Assembly: GCF_032854445.1 (NCBI RefSeq)
Contig: NC_088303.1
Coordinates: forward strand, 10,115,501 to 10,179,500
DNA from: Liolophura sinensis
Taxonomy: Eukaryota > Mollusca > Polyplacophora > Chitonida > Chitonidae
DNA length: 64,000 nucleotides
Direction: 5' to 3'
Part shown: positions 1 through 12,184 of the stretch, piece by piece
Layout: every line of letters begins with the position of its first letter
Numbering within the stretch: the first letter of the stretch is position 1
Made by a program: the position numbers and the translations under genes
Notes under the pieces: generated by a model
Seen by the model: the letters and a program-made list of their open reading frames with translations, nothing else
Databases searched by the model: none
Told to the model about the DNA's origin: nothing

Positions 1-3000
1 GTGTCTAATTCCATGTAACGTAGTGTGGGATAGGACTATACATACATATGGGCATGCTCTTGAGGATGTTTAGTTGACGGTCGTGTCTAATTCCACGTAA
101 CGTGGTGTGGGATAGGACTATACATACATAGGGGCATGCTGTTGAGGATGTTTAGTTGACGGTCGTGTCTAATTCCACGTAACGTTGTGTGGGATGGGGA
201 CTATACACATACACATGGACATGCTCTTGAGGATGTTTAGTTGACGGTCGTGTCTAATTCCACGTAACGTTGTGTGGGATGGGGCTATACATACATATGG
301 GCAAGCTGTTGAGAATGTTTAGTTGACGGTCGTGTCTAATTCCGCGTAACGTGGTGTGGGATGAGGCTATACATACATATGGGCAAGCTGTTGAGAATGT
401 TTAGTTGACGGTCGTGTCTAATTCCACGTAACGTGGTGTGGGATAGGCTATACAATACACATGGGCACGTTGTTGATAATGTTTAGTTCACTGTCGTGTC
501 TAATTCCACGTAACGTGGTGTGGGATGGGACTATACATACATATGGACATGCTGTTGAGAATGTTTAGTTGACGGTCGTGTCTAATTCCACGTAACGTTG
601 TGTGGGATGGGGCTATACATACATATGGGCATGCTCTTGAGAATGTTTAGTTGACGGTCGTGTCTAATTCCACGTAACGTGGTGTGGGATGGGGCTATAC
701 ATACATATGGGCAAGCTGTTGAGAATGCTTAGTTGACGGTCGTGTCTAATTCCACGTAACGTGATGTGGGATAGGACTATACATACATATGGGCAAGCTG
801 TTGAGAATGTTTAGTTGACGGTCGTGTCTAATTCCACGTAACGTGGTGTGGGATGGGGCTATACATACACATGGGCAAGCTGTTGAGAATGTTTAGTTGA
901 CGGTCGTGTATAATTCCACGTAACGTTGTGTGGGATGGGGCTAAACATACATATGGGCATGCTCTTGAGGATGTTTAGTTGACGGTCGTGTCTAATTCCA
1001 CGTAACGTGGTGTGGGATGGGCTATACATACATATGCGCAAGCTGTTGAGAATGTTTAGTTGACGGTCGTGTCTAATTCCACGTAACGTTGTGTGGGATG
1101 GGCTATACATACATATGGGGCATGCTCTTGAGGATGTTTAGTTGACGGTCGTGTCTAATTCCACGTAACGTTGAGTGGGATGGGGCTATACATACATATG
1201 GGCAAGCTGTTGAGAATGTTTAGTTGACGGTCGTGTCTAATTCCACGTAACGTAGTGTGGGATAGGACTATACATACATATGGGCATGCTCTTGAGGATG
1301 TTTAGTTGACGGTCGTGTCTAATTCCACGTAACGTGGTGTGGGATAGGACTATACATACATAGGGGCATGCTGTTGAGGATGTTTAGTTGACGGTCGTGT
1401 CTAATTCCATGTAACGTGGTGTGGGATAGGACTATACATACACATGGGCACGTTGTTGAGAATGTTTAGTTTACGATCGTGTCTAATTCCACGTAACGTT
1501 GTGTGGGATAGGGCTATACATACATATGGACAAGCTGTTGAGAATGTTTAGTTGATGGTCGTGTCTAATTCCACGTAACGTTGTGTGCGATGGGGCTATA
1601 CATACATATGGGCAAGCTGTTGAGAATGTTTAGTTGACGGTCGTGTCTAATTCCACGTAACATGGTGTGGGATAGGACTATACATACACATGGGCACGTT
1701 GTTGAGAATGTTTAGTTTACGATCGTGTCTAATTCCACGTAACGTTGTGTGGGATAGGGCTATACATACATATGGACAAGCTGTTGAGAATGTTTAGTTG
1801 ACGGTCGTGTCTAACTCCACGTAACGTTGTGTGGGATGGGACTATACATACATATGGACATGCTGTTGAGAATGTTTAGCTGACGGTCGTGTCTAATTCC
1901 ACGTAACGTGGTGTGGGATAGGGCTATACATACATATGGACAAGCTGTTGAGAATGTTTAGTTGACGGTCGTGTCTAATTCCACGTAACGTGGTGTGGGA
2001 TGGGGCTATACATACATATGGACAAGCTGTTGAGAATGTTTAGTTGACGGTCGTGTCTAATTCCACGTAACGTGGTGTGGGATAGGACTATACATACATA
2101 TGGACATGCTGTTGAGAATGTTTAGTTGACGGTCGTGTCTAATTCCACGTAACGTGGTGTGGGATAGGAGTATACATACATATGGGCAAGCTGTTGAGAA
2201 TGTTTAGTTGACGGTCGTGTCTAATTCCACGTAACGTGGTGTGGGATAGGACTATACATACACATGGGCAAGCTGTTGAGAATGTTTAGTTGACGGTCGT
2301 GTCTAATTCCACGTAACGTTGTGTGGGATAGGGCTATACATACACATGGGCAAGCTGTTGAGAATGTTTAGTTGACGGTCGTGTCTAATTCCACGTAACG
2401 TGGTGTGGGATAGGACTAAACATACATATGGGCACGCTGTTGAGGATGTTTAGTTGACGGTCGTGTGTAATTCCACGTAACGTGGTGTGGGATGGGGCTA
2501 TACATACATATGGGCAAGCTGTTGAGAATGTTTAGTTGACGGTCGTGTCTAATTCCATGTAACGTGGTGTGGAATAAAGCTATACATACACATGGGCAAG
2601 CTGTTGAGAATGTTTAGTTGACGGTCGTGTCTAATTCCACGTAACGTTGTGTGGGATGGGACTATACATACACATGGACATGCTGTTGAGGATGTTTAGT
2701 TGACGGTCGTGTCCAATTCCACGTAACGTTGTGTGGGATGGGGCTATACATACATATGGGCAAGCTGTTGAGAATGTTTAGTTGACGGTCGTGTCTAATT
2801 CCACGTAACGTGGTGTGGGATGGGACTATACATACATATGGGCATGGTGTTGAGAATGTTTAGTTGACGGTCGTGTCTAATTCCACGTAACGTGGTGTGG
2901 GATGGGGCTATACATACATATGGACATGCTGTTGAGAATGTTTAGTTGACGGTCGTGTCTAATTCCACGTAACGTGGTGTGGGATGGGACTATACATACA

Positions 3001-6000
3001 TATGGACATGCTGTTGAGGATGTTTAGTTGACGGTCGTGTCTAATTCCACGTAACGTTGTGTGGGATAGGACTATACATACACATGGGCACGTTGTTAAG
3101 AATGTTTAGTTGACGGTCGTGTCTAATTCCACGTAACGTTGTGTGGGATGGGACTATACATCCATATGGACATGCTGTTGAGAATGTTTAGTTGACGGTC
3201 GTGTCTAATTCCACGTAACGTTGTGTGGGATGGGACTATACATACATATGGACACGCTGTTGAGAATGTTTAGTTGATTGTCGTGCCTAATTCCACGTAA
3301 CGTGGTGTGGGAAAGGACTATACATACACATGGGCAAGCTGTTGAGAATGTTTAGTTGACGGTCGTGTCTAATTCCACGTAACGTTGTGTGGGATGGGGC
3401 TATACATACATATGGGCAAGCTGTTGAGAATGTTTAGTTGACGGTCGTGTCTAATTCCACGTAACGTTGTGTGGGATGGGACTATACATACATATGGACA
3501 CGCTGTTGAGAATGTTTAGTTGACGGTCGTGTCTAATTCCACGTAACGTTGTGTGGGATGGGACTATACATACATATGGGCACGGTGTTGAGAATGTTTA
3601 GTTGACTGTCGTGCCTAATTCCACGTAACGTGGTGTGGGATAGGACTATACATACACATGGGCAAGCTGTTGAGAATGTTTAGTTGACGGTCGTGTCTAA
3701 TTCCACGTAATGTTGTGTGGGATGGGGCTATACATACATATGGGCAAGCTGTTGAGGATGTTTAGTTGACGGTCGTGTCTAATTCCACGTAACGTGGTGT
3801 GGGATAGGACTATACATACATATGGGCACGTTGTTGAGATTGTTTAGTTTACGATCGTGTCTAATTCCACGTAACGTGCTGCGGGATAGTGCTATACATA
3901 CATATGCACACGCTGGATGAGGATGTTTAGTTTACGGTCGTGTCTAATTCCACGTAACGTGCTGCGGGATAGGGCTATACATACACATGGGCACGTTGTT
4001 GAGAATGTTTAGTTGACGGTCGTGTCTAATTCCACGTAACGTTGTGTGGGATGGGACTATACATACACATGGGCAAGCTGTTGAGAATGTTTAGTTGACG
4101 GTCGTGTCTAATTCCACGTAACGTGGTGTGGGATGGGGCTATACATACATATGCGCAAGCTGTTGAGAATGTTTAGTTGACGGTCGTGTCTAATTCCGCT
4201 TAACGTGGTGTGGGATGGGGCTATACATACATATGGGCAAGCTGTTGAGAATGTTTAGTTGACGGTCGTGTCTAATTCCACGTAACGTTGTGTGGGATGG
4301 GGCTATACATACACATGGGCAAGCTGTTGAGGATGTTTAGTTGACGGTCGTGTCTAATTCCACGTAACGTTGTGTGGGATGGGGCTATACATACATATGG
4401 GCAAGCTGTTGAGGATGTTTAGTTGACGGTCGTGTCTAATTCCACGTAACGTGGTGTGGGATGGGACTATACATACACATGGACATGCTGTTGAGGATGT
4501 TTAGTTGACGGTCGTGTCTAATTCCACGTAACGTTGTGTGGGATGGGGCTATACATACATATGGGCAAGCTGTTGAGAATGTTTAGTTGACGGTCGTGTC
4601 TAATTCCACGTAACGTTGTGTGGGATGGGGCTATACATACATATGGGCAAGCTGTTGAGAATGTTTAGTTGACGGTCGTGTCTAATTCCACGTAACGTGG
4701 TGTTGGATAGGGCTATACATACACATGGGCACGTTGTTGAGAATGTTTAGTTCACTGTCGTGTCTAATTCCACGTAACGTGGTGTGGGATGGGACTATAC
4801 ATACATATGGACATGCTCTTGAGAATGTTTAGTTGACTGTCGTGTCTAATTCCACGTAACGTTGTGTGGGATAGGGCTATACATACATATGGGCATGCTC
4901 TTGAGAGTGTTTAGTTGACGGTCGTGTCTAATTCCACGTAACGTGGTGTGGGATGGGGCTATACATACATATGGGCAAGCTGTTGAGAATGCTTAGTTGA
5001 CGGTCGTGTCTAATTCCACGTAACGTGATGTGGGATAGGACTATACATACATATGGGCAAGCTGTTGAGGATGTTTAGTTGACGGTCGTGTCTAATTCCA
5101 CGTAACGTGGTGTGGGATGGGGCTATACATACACATGGGCAAGCTGTTGAGAATGTTTAGTTGACGGTCGTGTCTAATTCCACGTAACGTTGTGTGGGAT
5201 GGGGCTAAACATACATATGGGCATGTTCTTGAGGATGTTTAGTTGACGGTCGTGTCTAATTCCACGTAACGTGGTGTGGGATGGGCTATACATACATATG
5301 CGCAAGCTGTTGAGAATGTTTAGTTGACGGTCGTGTCTAATTCCACGTAACGTTGTGTGGGATGGGACTATACATACATATGGGCAAGCTCTTGAGGATG
5401 TTTAGTTGACGGTCGTGTCTAATTCCACGTAACGTTGTGTGGGATGGGCTATACATACATATGGGCAAGCTGTTGAGAATGTTTAGTTGACGGTCGTGTC
5501 TAATTCCACGTAACGTAGTGTGGGATAGGACTATACATACATATGGGCATGCTCTTGAAGATGTTTAGTTGACGGTCGTGTCTAATTCCACGTAAAGTGG
5601 TGTGGGATGGGACTATACATACACATGGGCAAGCTGTTGAGAATGTTTAGTTGACGGTCGTGTCTAATTCCACGTAACGTTGTGTGGGATAGGGCTATAC
5701 ATACACATGGGCAAGCTGTTGAGAATGTTTAGTTGACGGTCGTGTCTAATTCCACGTAACGTGGTGTGGGATAGGACTAAACATACATATGGGCACGCTG
5801 TTGAGGATGTTTAGTTGACGGTCGTGTCTAATTCCACGTAACGTGGTGTGGGATGGGGCTATACATACATATGGGCAAGCTGTTGAGAATGTTTAGTTGA
5901 CGGTCGTGTCTAATTCCACGTAACGTGGTGTGGAATAAAGCTATACATACACATGGGCATGCTGTTGAGAATGTTTAGTTGACGGTCGTGTCTAATTCCA

Positions 6001-8250
6001 CGTAACGTTGTGTGGGATGGGACTATACATACACATGGACATGCTGTTGAGGATGTTTAGTTGACGGTCGTGTCCAATTCCACGTAACGTTGTGTGGGAT
6101 GGGGCTATACATACATATGGGCAAGCTGTTGAGAATGTTTAGTTGACGGTCGTGTCTAATTCCACGTAACGTTGTGTGGGATGGGACTATATATACATAT
6201 GGGCATGCTGTTGAGAATGTTTAGTTGACGGTCGTGTCTAATTCCACGTAACGTGGTGTGGGATGGGGCTATACATACATATGGGCATGCTGTTGAGAAT
6301 GTTTAGTTGACGGTCGTGTCTAATTCCACGTAACGTGGTGTGGGATGGGGCTATACATACATATGGACATGCTGTTGGGAATGTTTAGTTGACGGTCGTG
6401 TCTAATTCCACGTAACGTGGTGTGGGATGGGACTATACATACATATGGACATGCTGTTGAGGATGTTTAGTTGACGGTCGTGTCTAATTCCACGTAACGT
6501 TGAGTGGGATGGGACTATACATACATATGGACATGCTGTTGAGAATGTTTAGTTGACGGTCGTGTCTAATTCCACGTAACGTTGTGTGGGATGGGACTAT
6601 ACATACATATGGACACGCTGTTGAGAATGTTTAGTTGACTGTCGTGTTTAATTCCACGTAACGTTGTGTGGGATGGGACTATACATACATATGGGCACGG
6701 TGTTGAGAATGTTTAGTTGACTGTCGTGCCTAATTCCACGTAACGTGGTGTGGGATAGGACTATACATACACATGGGCAAGCTGTTGAGGATGTTTAGTT
6801 GACGGTCGTGTCTAATTCCACGTAACGTGGTGTGGGATGGGGCTATACTCACATATGGGCAAGCTGTTGAGAATGTTTAGTTGACGGTCGTGTCTAATTC
6901 CGCGTAACGTGGTGTGGAATAGGACTAAACATACATATGGGCACGCTGTTGAGGATGTTTAGTTGACGGTCGTGTCTAATTCCACGTAACGTTGTGTGGG
7001 ATAGGACTATACATACACATGGGCACGTTGTTGAAAATGTTTAGTTTACGATCGTGTCTAATTCCACGTAACGTGCTGCGGGATAGTGCTATACATACAT
7101 ATGCACACGCTGGATGAGGATGTTTAGTTTACGGTCGTGTCTAATTGCACGTAACGTGCTGCGGGATAGGGCTATACATACACATGGGCACGTTGTTGAG
7201 AATGTTTAGTTGACGGTCGTGTCTAATTCCACGTAACGTTGTGTGGGATAGGACTATACATACACATGGGCAAGCTGTTGAGGATGTTTAGTTGACGGTC
7301 GTGTCTAATTCCACGTAACGTTGTGTGGGATGGGACTATACATACATATGGGCGTGCTCTTGAGAATGTTTAGTTGACGGTCGTGTCTAATTCCACGTAA
7401 CGTTGTGTGGGATGGGACTATACATACACATGGACATGCTGTTGAGAATGTTTAGTTGACGGTCGTGTCTAATTCCACGTAACGTGGTGTGGCATAGGAC
7501 TATACATACATATGGACATGCTGTTGAGAAAGTTTACTTGACGGTCGTGTCTAATTCCACGTAACTTGGTGTGGGGTAAGGCTATATATACACATGGGCA
7601 CGCTTTTGAGGATGTGTAGTTGACGGTCGTGTCTAATTCCACGTAACGTGGTGTGGGATGGGACTATACATACATATGGGCATGCTCTTGAGCATGTTTA
7701 GTTGACGGTCGTGTCTAATTCCACGTAACGTTGTGTGGGATGGGACTATACATACACATGGACATGCTGTTGAGAATGCTTAGTTGACGGTCGTGTCTAA
7801 TTCCACGTAACGTGGTGTGGGATGGGACTATACATACATATGGGCAAGCTGTTGAGGATGTTTAGTTGACGGTCGTGTCTAATTCCACGTAACGTGGTGT
7901 GGGATGGGGCTATACATACATATGGGCAAGCTGTTGAGAATGTTTAGTTGACGGTCGTGTGTAATTCCACGTAACGTTGTGTGGGATGGGACTATACATA
8001 CATATGGGCAAGCTGTTGAGGATGTTTAGTTGACGGTCGTGTCTAATTCCACGTAACGTTGTGTGGGATGGGACTATACATACATATGGGCAAGCTGTTG
8101 AGGATGTTTAGTTGACGGTCGTGTCTAATTCCACGTAACGTTGTGTGGGATGGGACTATAGATACATATAGGCACGATGTTAAGGATGTTTAGTTGACGG
8201 TCGTGTCTAATTTCACTTGACATGGTGTAGGATAGGGCTATATATATAGA
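1..8250. repeat. 82-bp satellite array, about 100 units
   Basis: Head-to-tail tandem array of an 82-bp unit (81-83 bp with small indels). A unit runs from GTGTCTAATTCCACGTAACG through GTGTGGGATGGGACTATACA and GGACATGCTGTTGAGAATG to TTTAGTTGACGGTC. Units differ at a few recurrent positions: cgtGgtg or cgtTgtg, gggataggac or gggatgggg, gggcaagctg or ggacatgctg, gagaatg or gaggatg. Each unit carries an inverted repeat, CCACGT-A-ACGTGG. Units near the right edge (about 8160-8250) decay. The left edge lies outside the window. The size and homogeneity fit a heterochromatic or centromeric satellite, but the sequence alone does not show its location. I saw no CENP-B-box-like motif. Short ORFs here are by-products of the repeat because 82 is not a multiple of three. 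Confidence 0.97.
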
Positions 8251-8321
8251 TGTGCCGTACTTTTACATTTAGCTGGTGTTTTTATTAATATGTTGCAAAT
8301 GTAGGACCACCATATGGAATA

Positions 8322-8342
8322 CCTATATATATATATATATAT
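8322..8342. repeat. (TA)n microsatellite at satellite edge
   Basis: Run of alternating T and A just after the last degenerate 82-bp unit. It separates the satellite from the first dispersed-repeat fragment. Confidence 0.8.
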
Positions 8343-8416
8343 GCTTGGGGTTTTACGTCGTGATTAAAATTTTTTTAGTCATATGACGATGAGGAGTCAT
8401 TAGGTGTGTCGTCTTA
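8341..8416 (-). mobile_element. 3'-end fragment of the (ACTC)n-tailed dispersed element
   Basis: Contains TTTTACGTCGTGATTAAAAT, then TTTAGTCATATGACGATGAG and CATTAGGTGTGT. It matches the 3' part of the longer elements at 18.8 and 30.7 kb and a similar fragment at 63.34-63.42 kb. It and the 63-kb fragment share CATTAGGyGTGT, which the two long copies lack, so they probably belong to another subfamily. Orientation is inferred from the tRNA-like head of the long copies. Confidence 0.6.
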
Positions 8417-8429
8417 TACCAGGGAGAGT

Positions 8430-8690
8430 TCATGCGGTCAACGCTAGCGCAGCGTAATGACCCAGGAGCCTCTCACCAATGCGGTCGCTGTGAGTTCAAG
8501 TCCAGCTCATGCTGGCTTCCTCTCCGGCCGTTGTGGGAAGGTCTGCCAGCAACCTGCGGATGGTCGTGGGTTTCCCCCGGGCTCTGCCCGGTTTCCACCC
8601 ACCATAGTGCTGGCCGCCGTCGTATAAGTGAAATATTCTTGAGTACGGCGTAAAACACCAATCAAAAAAAAAAAAAAATCATGCGGTCAA
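8430..8690 (+). mobile_element. tRNA-derived SINE, 5'-truncated, with 12-bp target-site duplication
   Basis: Body about 8442-8678. It starts inside the tRNA-related region (CGCTAGCGCAGCGTAATG), carries the B-box-like GTGAGTTCAAGTCC, then the conserved body (CAGCAACCTGCGGATGG, GGGCTCTGCCCGG) and the 3' tail AAATATTCTTGAGTACGGCG ending in poly(A). TCATGCGGTCAA occurs at 8430-8441 and again at 8679-8690, flanking the copy exactly as a perfect target-site duplication. The A-box head seen in the copies at 40.1 and 54.7 kb is missing, as expected from incomplete reverse transcription. I recognise the body as a SINE common in mollusc genomes, from memory. The ORFs within are not genes. Confidence 0.93.
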
Positions 8691-8784
8691 AGTGCTGGCG
8701 CCACCATGCTGACGACAGCAGAAATGAGACCCCAGCCAGTTACATAATACTGACACCGGATCATCCAGTCATGTTTCTTTGCTC

Positions 8785-9194
8785 TATTTATTTATTTATT
8801 TGTTTAGTGTTTTACGCCTTACTCGAGAATATTTCACTTCACCACATCATTACGACGGCGGGCATTGCTCTAACCTTTCAATGCTGAGCGCCAGGCCAAG
8901 TAACAAAAAGTAACATCTTTAAATCTTCTCGCGTCTCCCGTCTTACAGGCGGACGTTCTAGCCATTAGAATGTGGTTGCTGTGAGTTCAAATCCAGCTCC
9001 TGGCTTCCTCTCTGGTCGTACGTGGGAAGGTCTGACATCAACCTGCGGATGGTCATGGGTTTCCCCCGGGCTTTGCCCGGTTTTCACCCACTATAATGCC
9101 GCCGTCGTATAGGTGAAAAATTCTTGAGTTCGGCGTAAAACACAAATCAAATAAATAATTAAATAAATCTAACCATTAGGCCACCGAAAGGTCG
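8785..9194 (-). mobile_element. Older SINE of a second subfamily, split by a nested SINE
   Basis: On the minus strand the right end gives a tRNA-like head (TTCGGTGGCCTAATGGTTAG). After the nested insertion it continues with AACGTCCGCCTGTAAGACGG, a diverged middle, and the tail AAATATTCTCGAGTAAGGCG followed by (AAAT)n. The head differs from that of the common SINE here but the 3' tail is nearly the same. That suggests the two subfamilies are mobilised by the same LINE partner (inference). Confidence 0.75.
8957..9179 (+). mobile_element. Nested SINE insertion with target-site duplication
   Basis: 5'-truncated copy of the common SINE, body about 8969-9167. It begins near the B-box region (GTGAGTTCAAATCCAGC) and ends in an (AAAT)n tail. 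It is flanked by TCTAGCCATTAG (8957-8968) and TCTAACCATTAG (9168-9179), a 12-bp duplication with one mismatch. The duplicated site is the box-A part of the older minus-strand SINE, so insertion order is clear: the outer element came first. Confidence 0.85.
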
Positions 9195-9731
9195 TGTATT
9201 TTTATTAATTCCAGATAACACACCTGGAATCGAGCCTTATAAGTGATGTAGATTTGATCTCCGGATTTGATATATGGTATGTAAGGCTGAGAAATGAAAT
9301 ACTTGTTGAGCGTTGAAAGTTTCTAGTGTAGTCAATTGTTTCGTAAACAGTACTACAGAGTGTGGCTGCGGTTAACTGGAATGTTCAGGATAAACCAATG
9401 ACCTCTGGCATGTTACAAATGAACGTTTCAAAGGTTTGCACGCTAAACTGGTGGAAGACACGTGGTCTTCAAGGAAAGTGTACGTAGGACTGGGCAAACA
9501 TACCCAGATTAAGTGCGGGCAAAACTACAAACATTCCCTGACAGAGGTTTTGTGGTGATGCCTAAGGTGGTAATAGCTTGCACACTCATCACTTCATTCA
9601 ATGGAAGTACCACGGTGCGACAGAACAAAGATGGGTGTGCTTAACAAAATCAATTTATTCAATAAGTCGGTACCGGTGCATGGGTTTCCACTGCATGGAA
9701 GCGAAAACGCCCTAGTTGGGAAAATACTTAC
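9195..9731. other. No recognised feature
   Basis: AT-rich, apparently single-copy sequence. I saw no repeat, RNA gene or convincing exon here. Confidence 0.6.
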
Positions 9732-9879
9732 CAATCAATGAATGTAATTCTGAACAAGCTAATTTGAACAGCCAGCTGAAGTAAGCACGGCTCGCAATGC
9801 CATGTTCTGGCCGTATTACTGTGATGGTCATCTTTGTTCTCACCACCAGACCATAAAAATGAATGCCCAACATCGATTG
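9732..9879 (-). CDS. Candidate internal exon, unrecognised
   Basis: On the minus strand a T-rich tract made of (GTT)n leads into AAATTAACAG, and 148 nt later a near-ideal donor follows (GATTG|GTAAGTATT). Two of three frames are open throughout. One starts QSMLGIHFYGLVVRTKMT and looks more protein-like. The other starts IDVGHSFLWSGGENKDD. I cannot tell which, if either, is translated. No family is recognised. The polypyrimidine role of the trinucleotide repeat is an inference. The poly-Ile/poly-Val stretch that can be translated upstream is a microsatellite artefact. Confidence 0.3.
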
Positions 9880-9890
9880 CTGTTAATTTA

Positions 9891-9916
9891 ACAACAACAA
9901 CAACAACAACAACAAC

Positions 9917-9951
<35 letters not shown>

Positions 9952-9958
9952 TAATAAC
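9891..9958. repeat. (AAC)n/(AAT)n microsatellite
   Basis: About nine AAC units followed by about ten AAT units and a few mixed ones. On the minus strand it is (GTT)n, immediately upstream of the candidate 3' splice site at 9880. Confidence 0.95.
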
Positions 9959-12184
9959 AGACAAAAAGAAGTCATAAATTAACAAAATATTAGTGAAAAT
10001 CAGAATTCCAACAGCTCAAAACACGTGATATAATAGGGTTAAACCTATCAAAAGTGAACTTCACCAAGCTCTATGTTAAGTTGCAGCGAAGTTACTCATG
10101 CAGGTCAACGTTTTCATTGTAACTTCAGTTCTTTGGGAAAAAACACAAATTTTGGAAGATTTTTACGACGAAGAAGGCAAAGCACAAATACGCCGGAAGC
10201 TGTAAGGCATTGAATCGTGTAAATGAGGAGGCATTTTGGCCGTGGGAAGCAAGTCGTTACTTAAGTGCCCTCAAATGATCCTCAAAATGTAACGCGATCT
10301 ACGTATTCGTTAAACCACATGGACTTTATTCTCAGGTAAATGGAGTTTACCGGAAGAAGAAAGAATGCCTGCATACGATCAATCCGGAAACCCAATAAAA
10401 GCTTTTTCAGCCTCTCCAAGGAACCAGGGCAGCTGCATTAATTACGTAGGAACTTTTGTTGCATTCAAGACCACAACAGCATTTGTAATAGTATTAAATA
10501 CGTACACAGATAGAGTGTGTTTCTTTAAGCTGAGTAGGTCAAATCGCTTATGACTTTCAGTGATGCTTTTGTAATCTACGCAAAGTACGACACAAAATTG
10601 TATATAATTACAACTGTGCAGCTAGCTCTTCGAAACGTATTCAGTTTTCAATTTTAATAAATATTGTTGAAATATTGAAGAACGTACATAAATGCTAATC
10701 AGGTGAGTTTGCTTGACTCTTTTTTTAATTCGAACACCCCTTCTAAGCGACTTCTGTGTAGTTGCTATCAAGCCACGTCCACAACGCATGCTTTTTGATG
10801 ACTGTGAAAGCGACACCTGGTCCTCAGCATGTAATTTCGCAATAATGGATTATGCACTGATATAGATTAAACTTTTAGGGAACATAATGCACACAACAGG
10901 CAACCACCGGTGAATGGATATTGTCGAACCATCTCGGTGTTACTTTTACAAGTTGTGCTTCCTCACGCAACGAGAGTCACGAGCACATGTACTTATTTGA
11001 ACCGGGTTGTACTTTTGGATTTAAAAACTGAAATGTGAGTTGAGGTTCATTCTTGGAGTATTGACAAGATGGTCCTAATGGCATTGAAAACTGATAAATA
11101 CCATATGTACATTTATGAATACACTCACAAGACGTATTATATGTATTTTTGCACAAAGGCATGTTTTACAATTGCTGTGTTAGATGTTTTGCATTAATGG
11201 ATTTACAAGTGTCCGTTTTTGGATGCTGGGTGATAAGCCTAAATCAGTGTTTTCCACAACACAGAATAAGAACACTTGTTAATAGGTCGATGTAAAGTTT
11301 GGTACCGTCGAAGTTCAGGTCACGTAAAATAATGTAGCAGTAGTCGTAAGTCCCTGTACACTGATGCTGCCTGGTACCATCAGATAATAGGGCCTAATAT
11401 AAAGTGAGTTTGTTTTCCTGACTGATGGATTACTTGACTGGACCGCTATTGTTGTCGTGAGTACATCAGGGTGTAAATGCATGTGTGAAGTATCTGACGT
11501 CGGAAATTACAACTTGTCTAATCCTATAAGCTAGGTTTAAATTCTGCGAAGTCGACACCAGGGTATTGCCCATGTCCTCATCCGTGTCGTGACTCCATTG
11601 TTCAGAGTTACCTTAATAATTAACACTGAATTCAGACATGTGGAAACTGACATAATTAATGTGTGGTCATTAATTATTCCCACTCGGGATATCTGGTTAA
11701 GGCGTCAACTTAACGTCGGTGTACATGTTGCTGGCCAATGACAATGAAACCCTGTTGCGTTATCGAATTCTTGATTTCAAATAACAAGTAAACTATTGCT
11801 GTCTTTCAAACAATTTGACTGTCAGCCTGTTTCAAGTTTTGCCTGACCGGAAAACAATGTCAATCTATAGTATCATGTATCACCAAAAACACTGACGCTC
11901 CATTACATCGCCGGCAGGGTATGAAATAGACGCCTGCCTTGTGTCGATTAAGGCGGAAACACTAACCCGCACCCACATCAGGCGATCTGAAGGATGTATG
12001 CAGCAAATAGAGTCTAACCATTTCTTCTGGCACTTTTTATTTGGTTACCGTTAGCGGGTATGATGTGATAACGTTGTGCTGAATTAAGGCTTTCAGTTTG
12101 ACATCTTTTGAAAAAGAATAATTTGTATCAACGAATACACAATAGAAAGAACATTTATATTGTTCAAGTAACACTAAAAATGAT
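9959..12184. other. No recognised feature
   Basis: AT-rich single-copy sequence. A few splice-donor-like words occur (for example CAGGTGAGTTT near 10700), but none has an open exon with a matching acceptor. Confidence 0.55.

Noticed and set aside
859-1110. 83-codon ORF with internal repeats (SHTTLRGIRHDRQLNIL)
   Set aside because: It is the 82-bp satellite read in changing frames. The unit length is not a multiple of three, and no start, splice or expression signal exists.
1-8250. CRISPR-like array
   Set aside because: The repeats are contiguous 82-bp satellite units with no unique spacers, in a eukaryotic context.
8432-8661. ORFs on both strands
   Set aside because: They are translations of the SINE body. 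The same peptides recur at 40.1, 54.3 and 54.8 kb SINE copies.
9728-9985. ORF starting with poly-Ile/poly-Val
   Set aside because: The N-terminal part is the (AAC)n/(AAT)n microsatellite on the minus strand. Only the part between splice sites is kept as a candidate exon.
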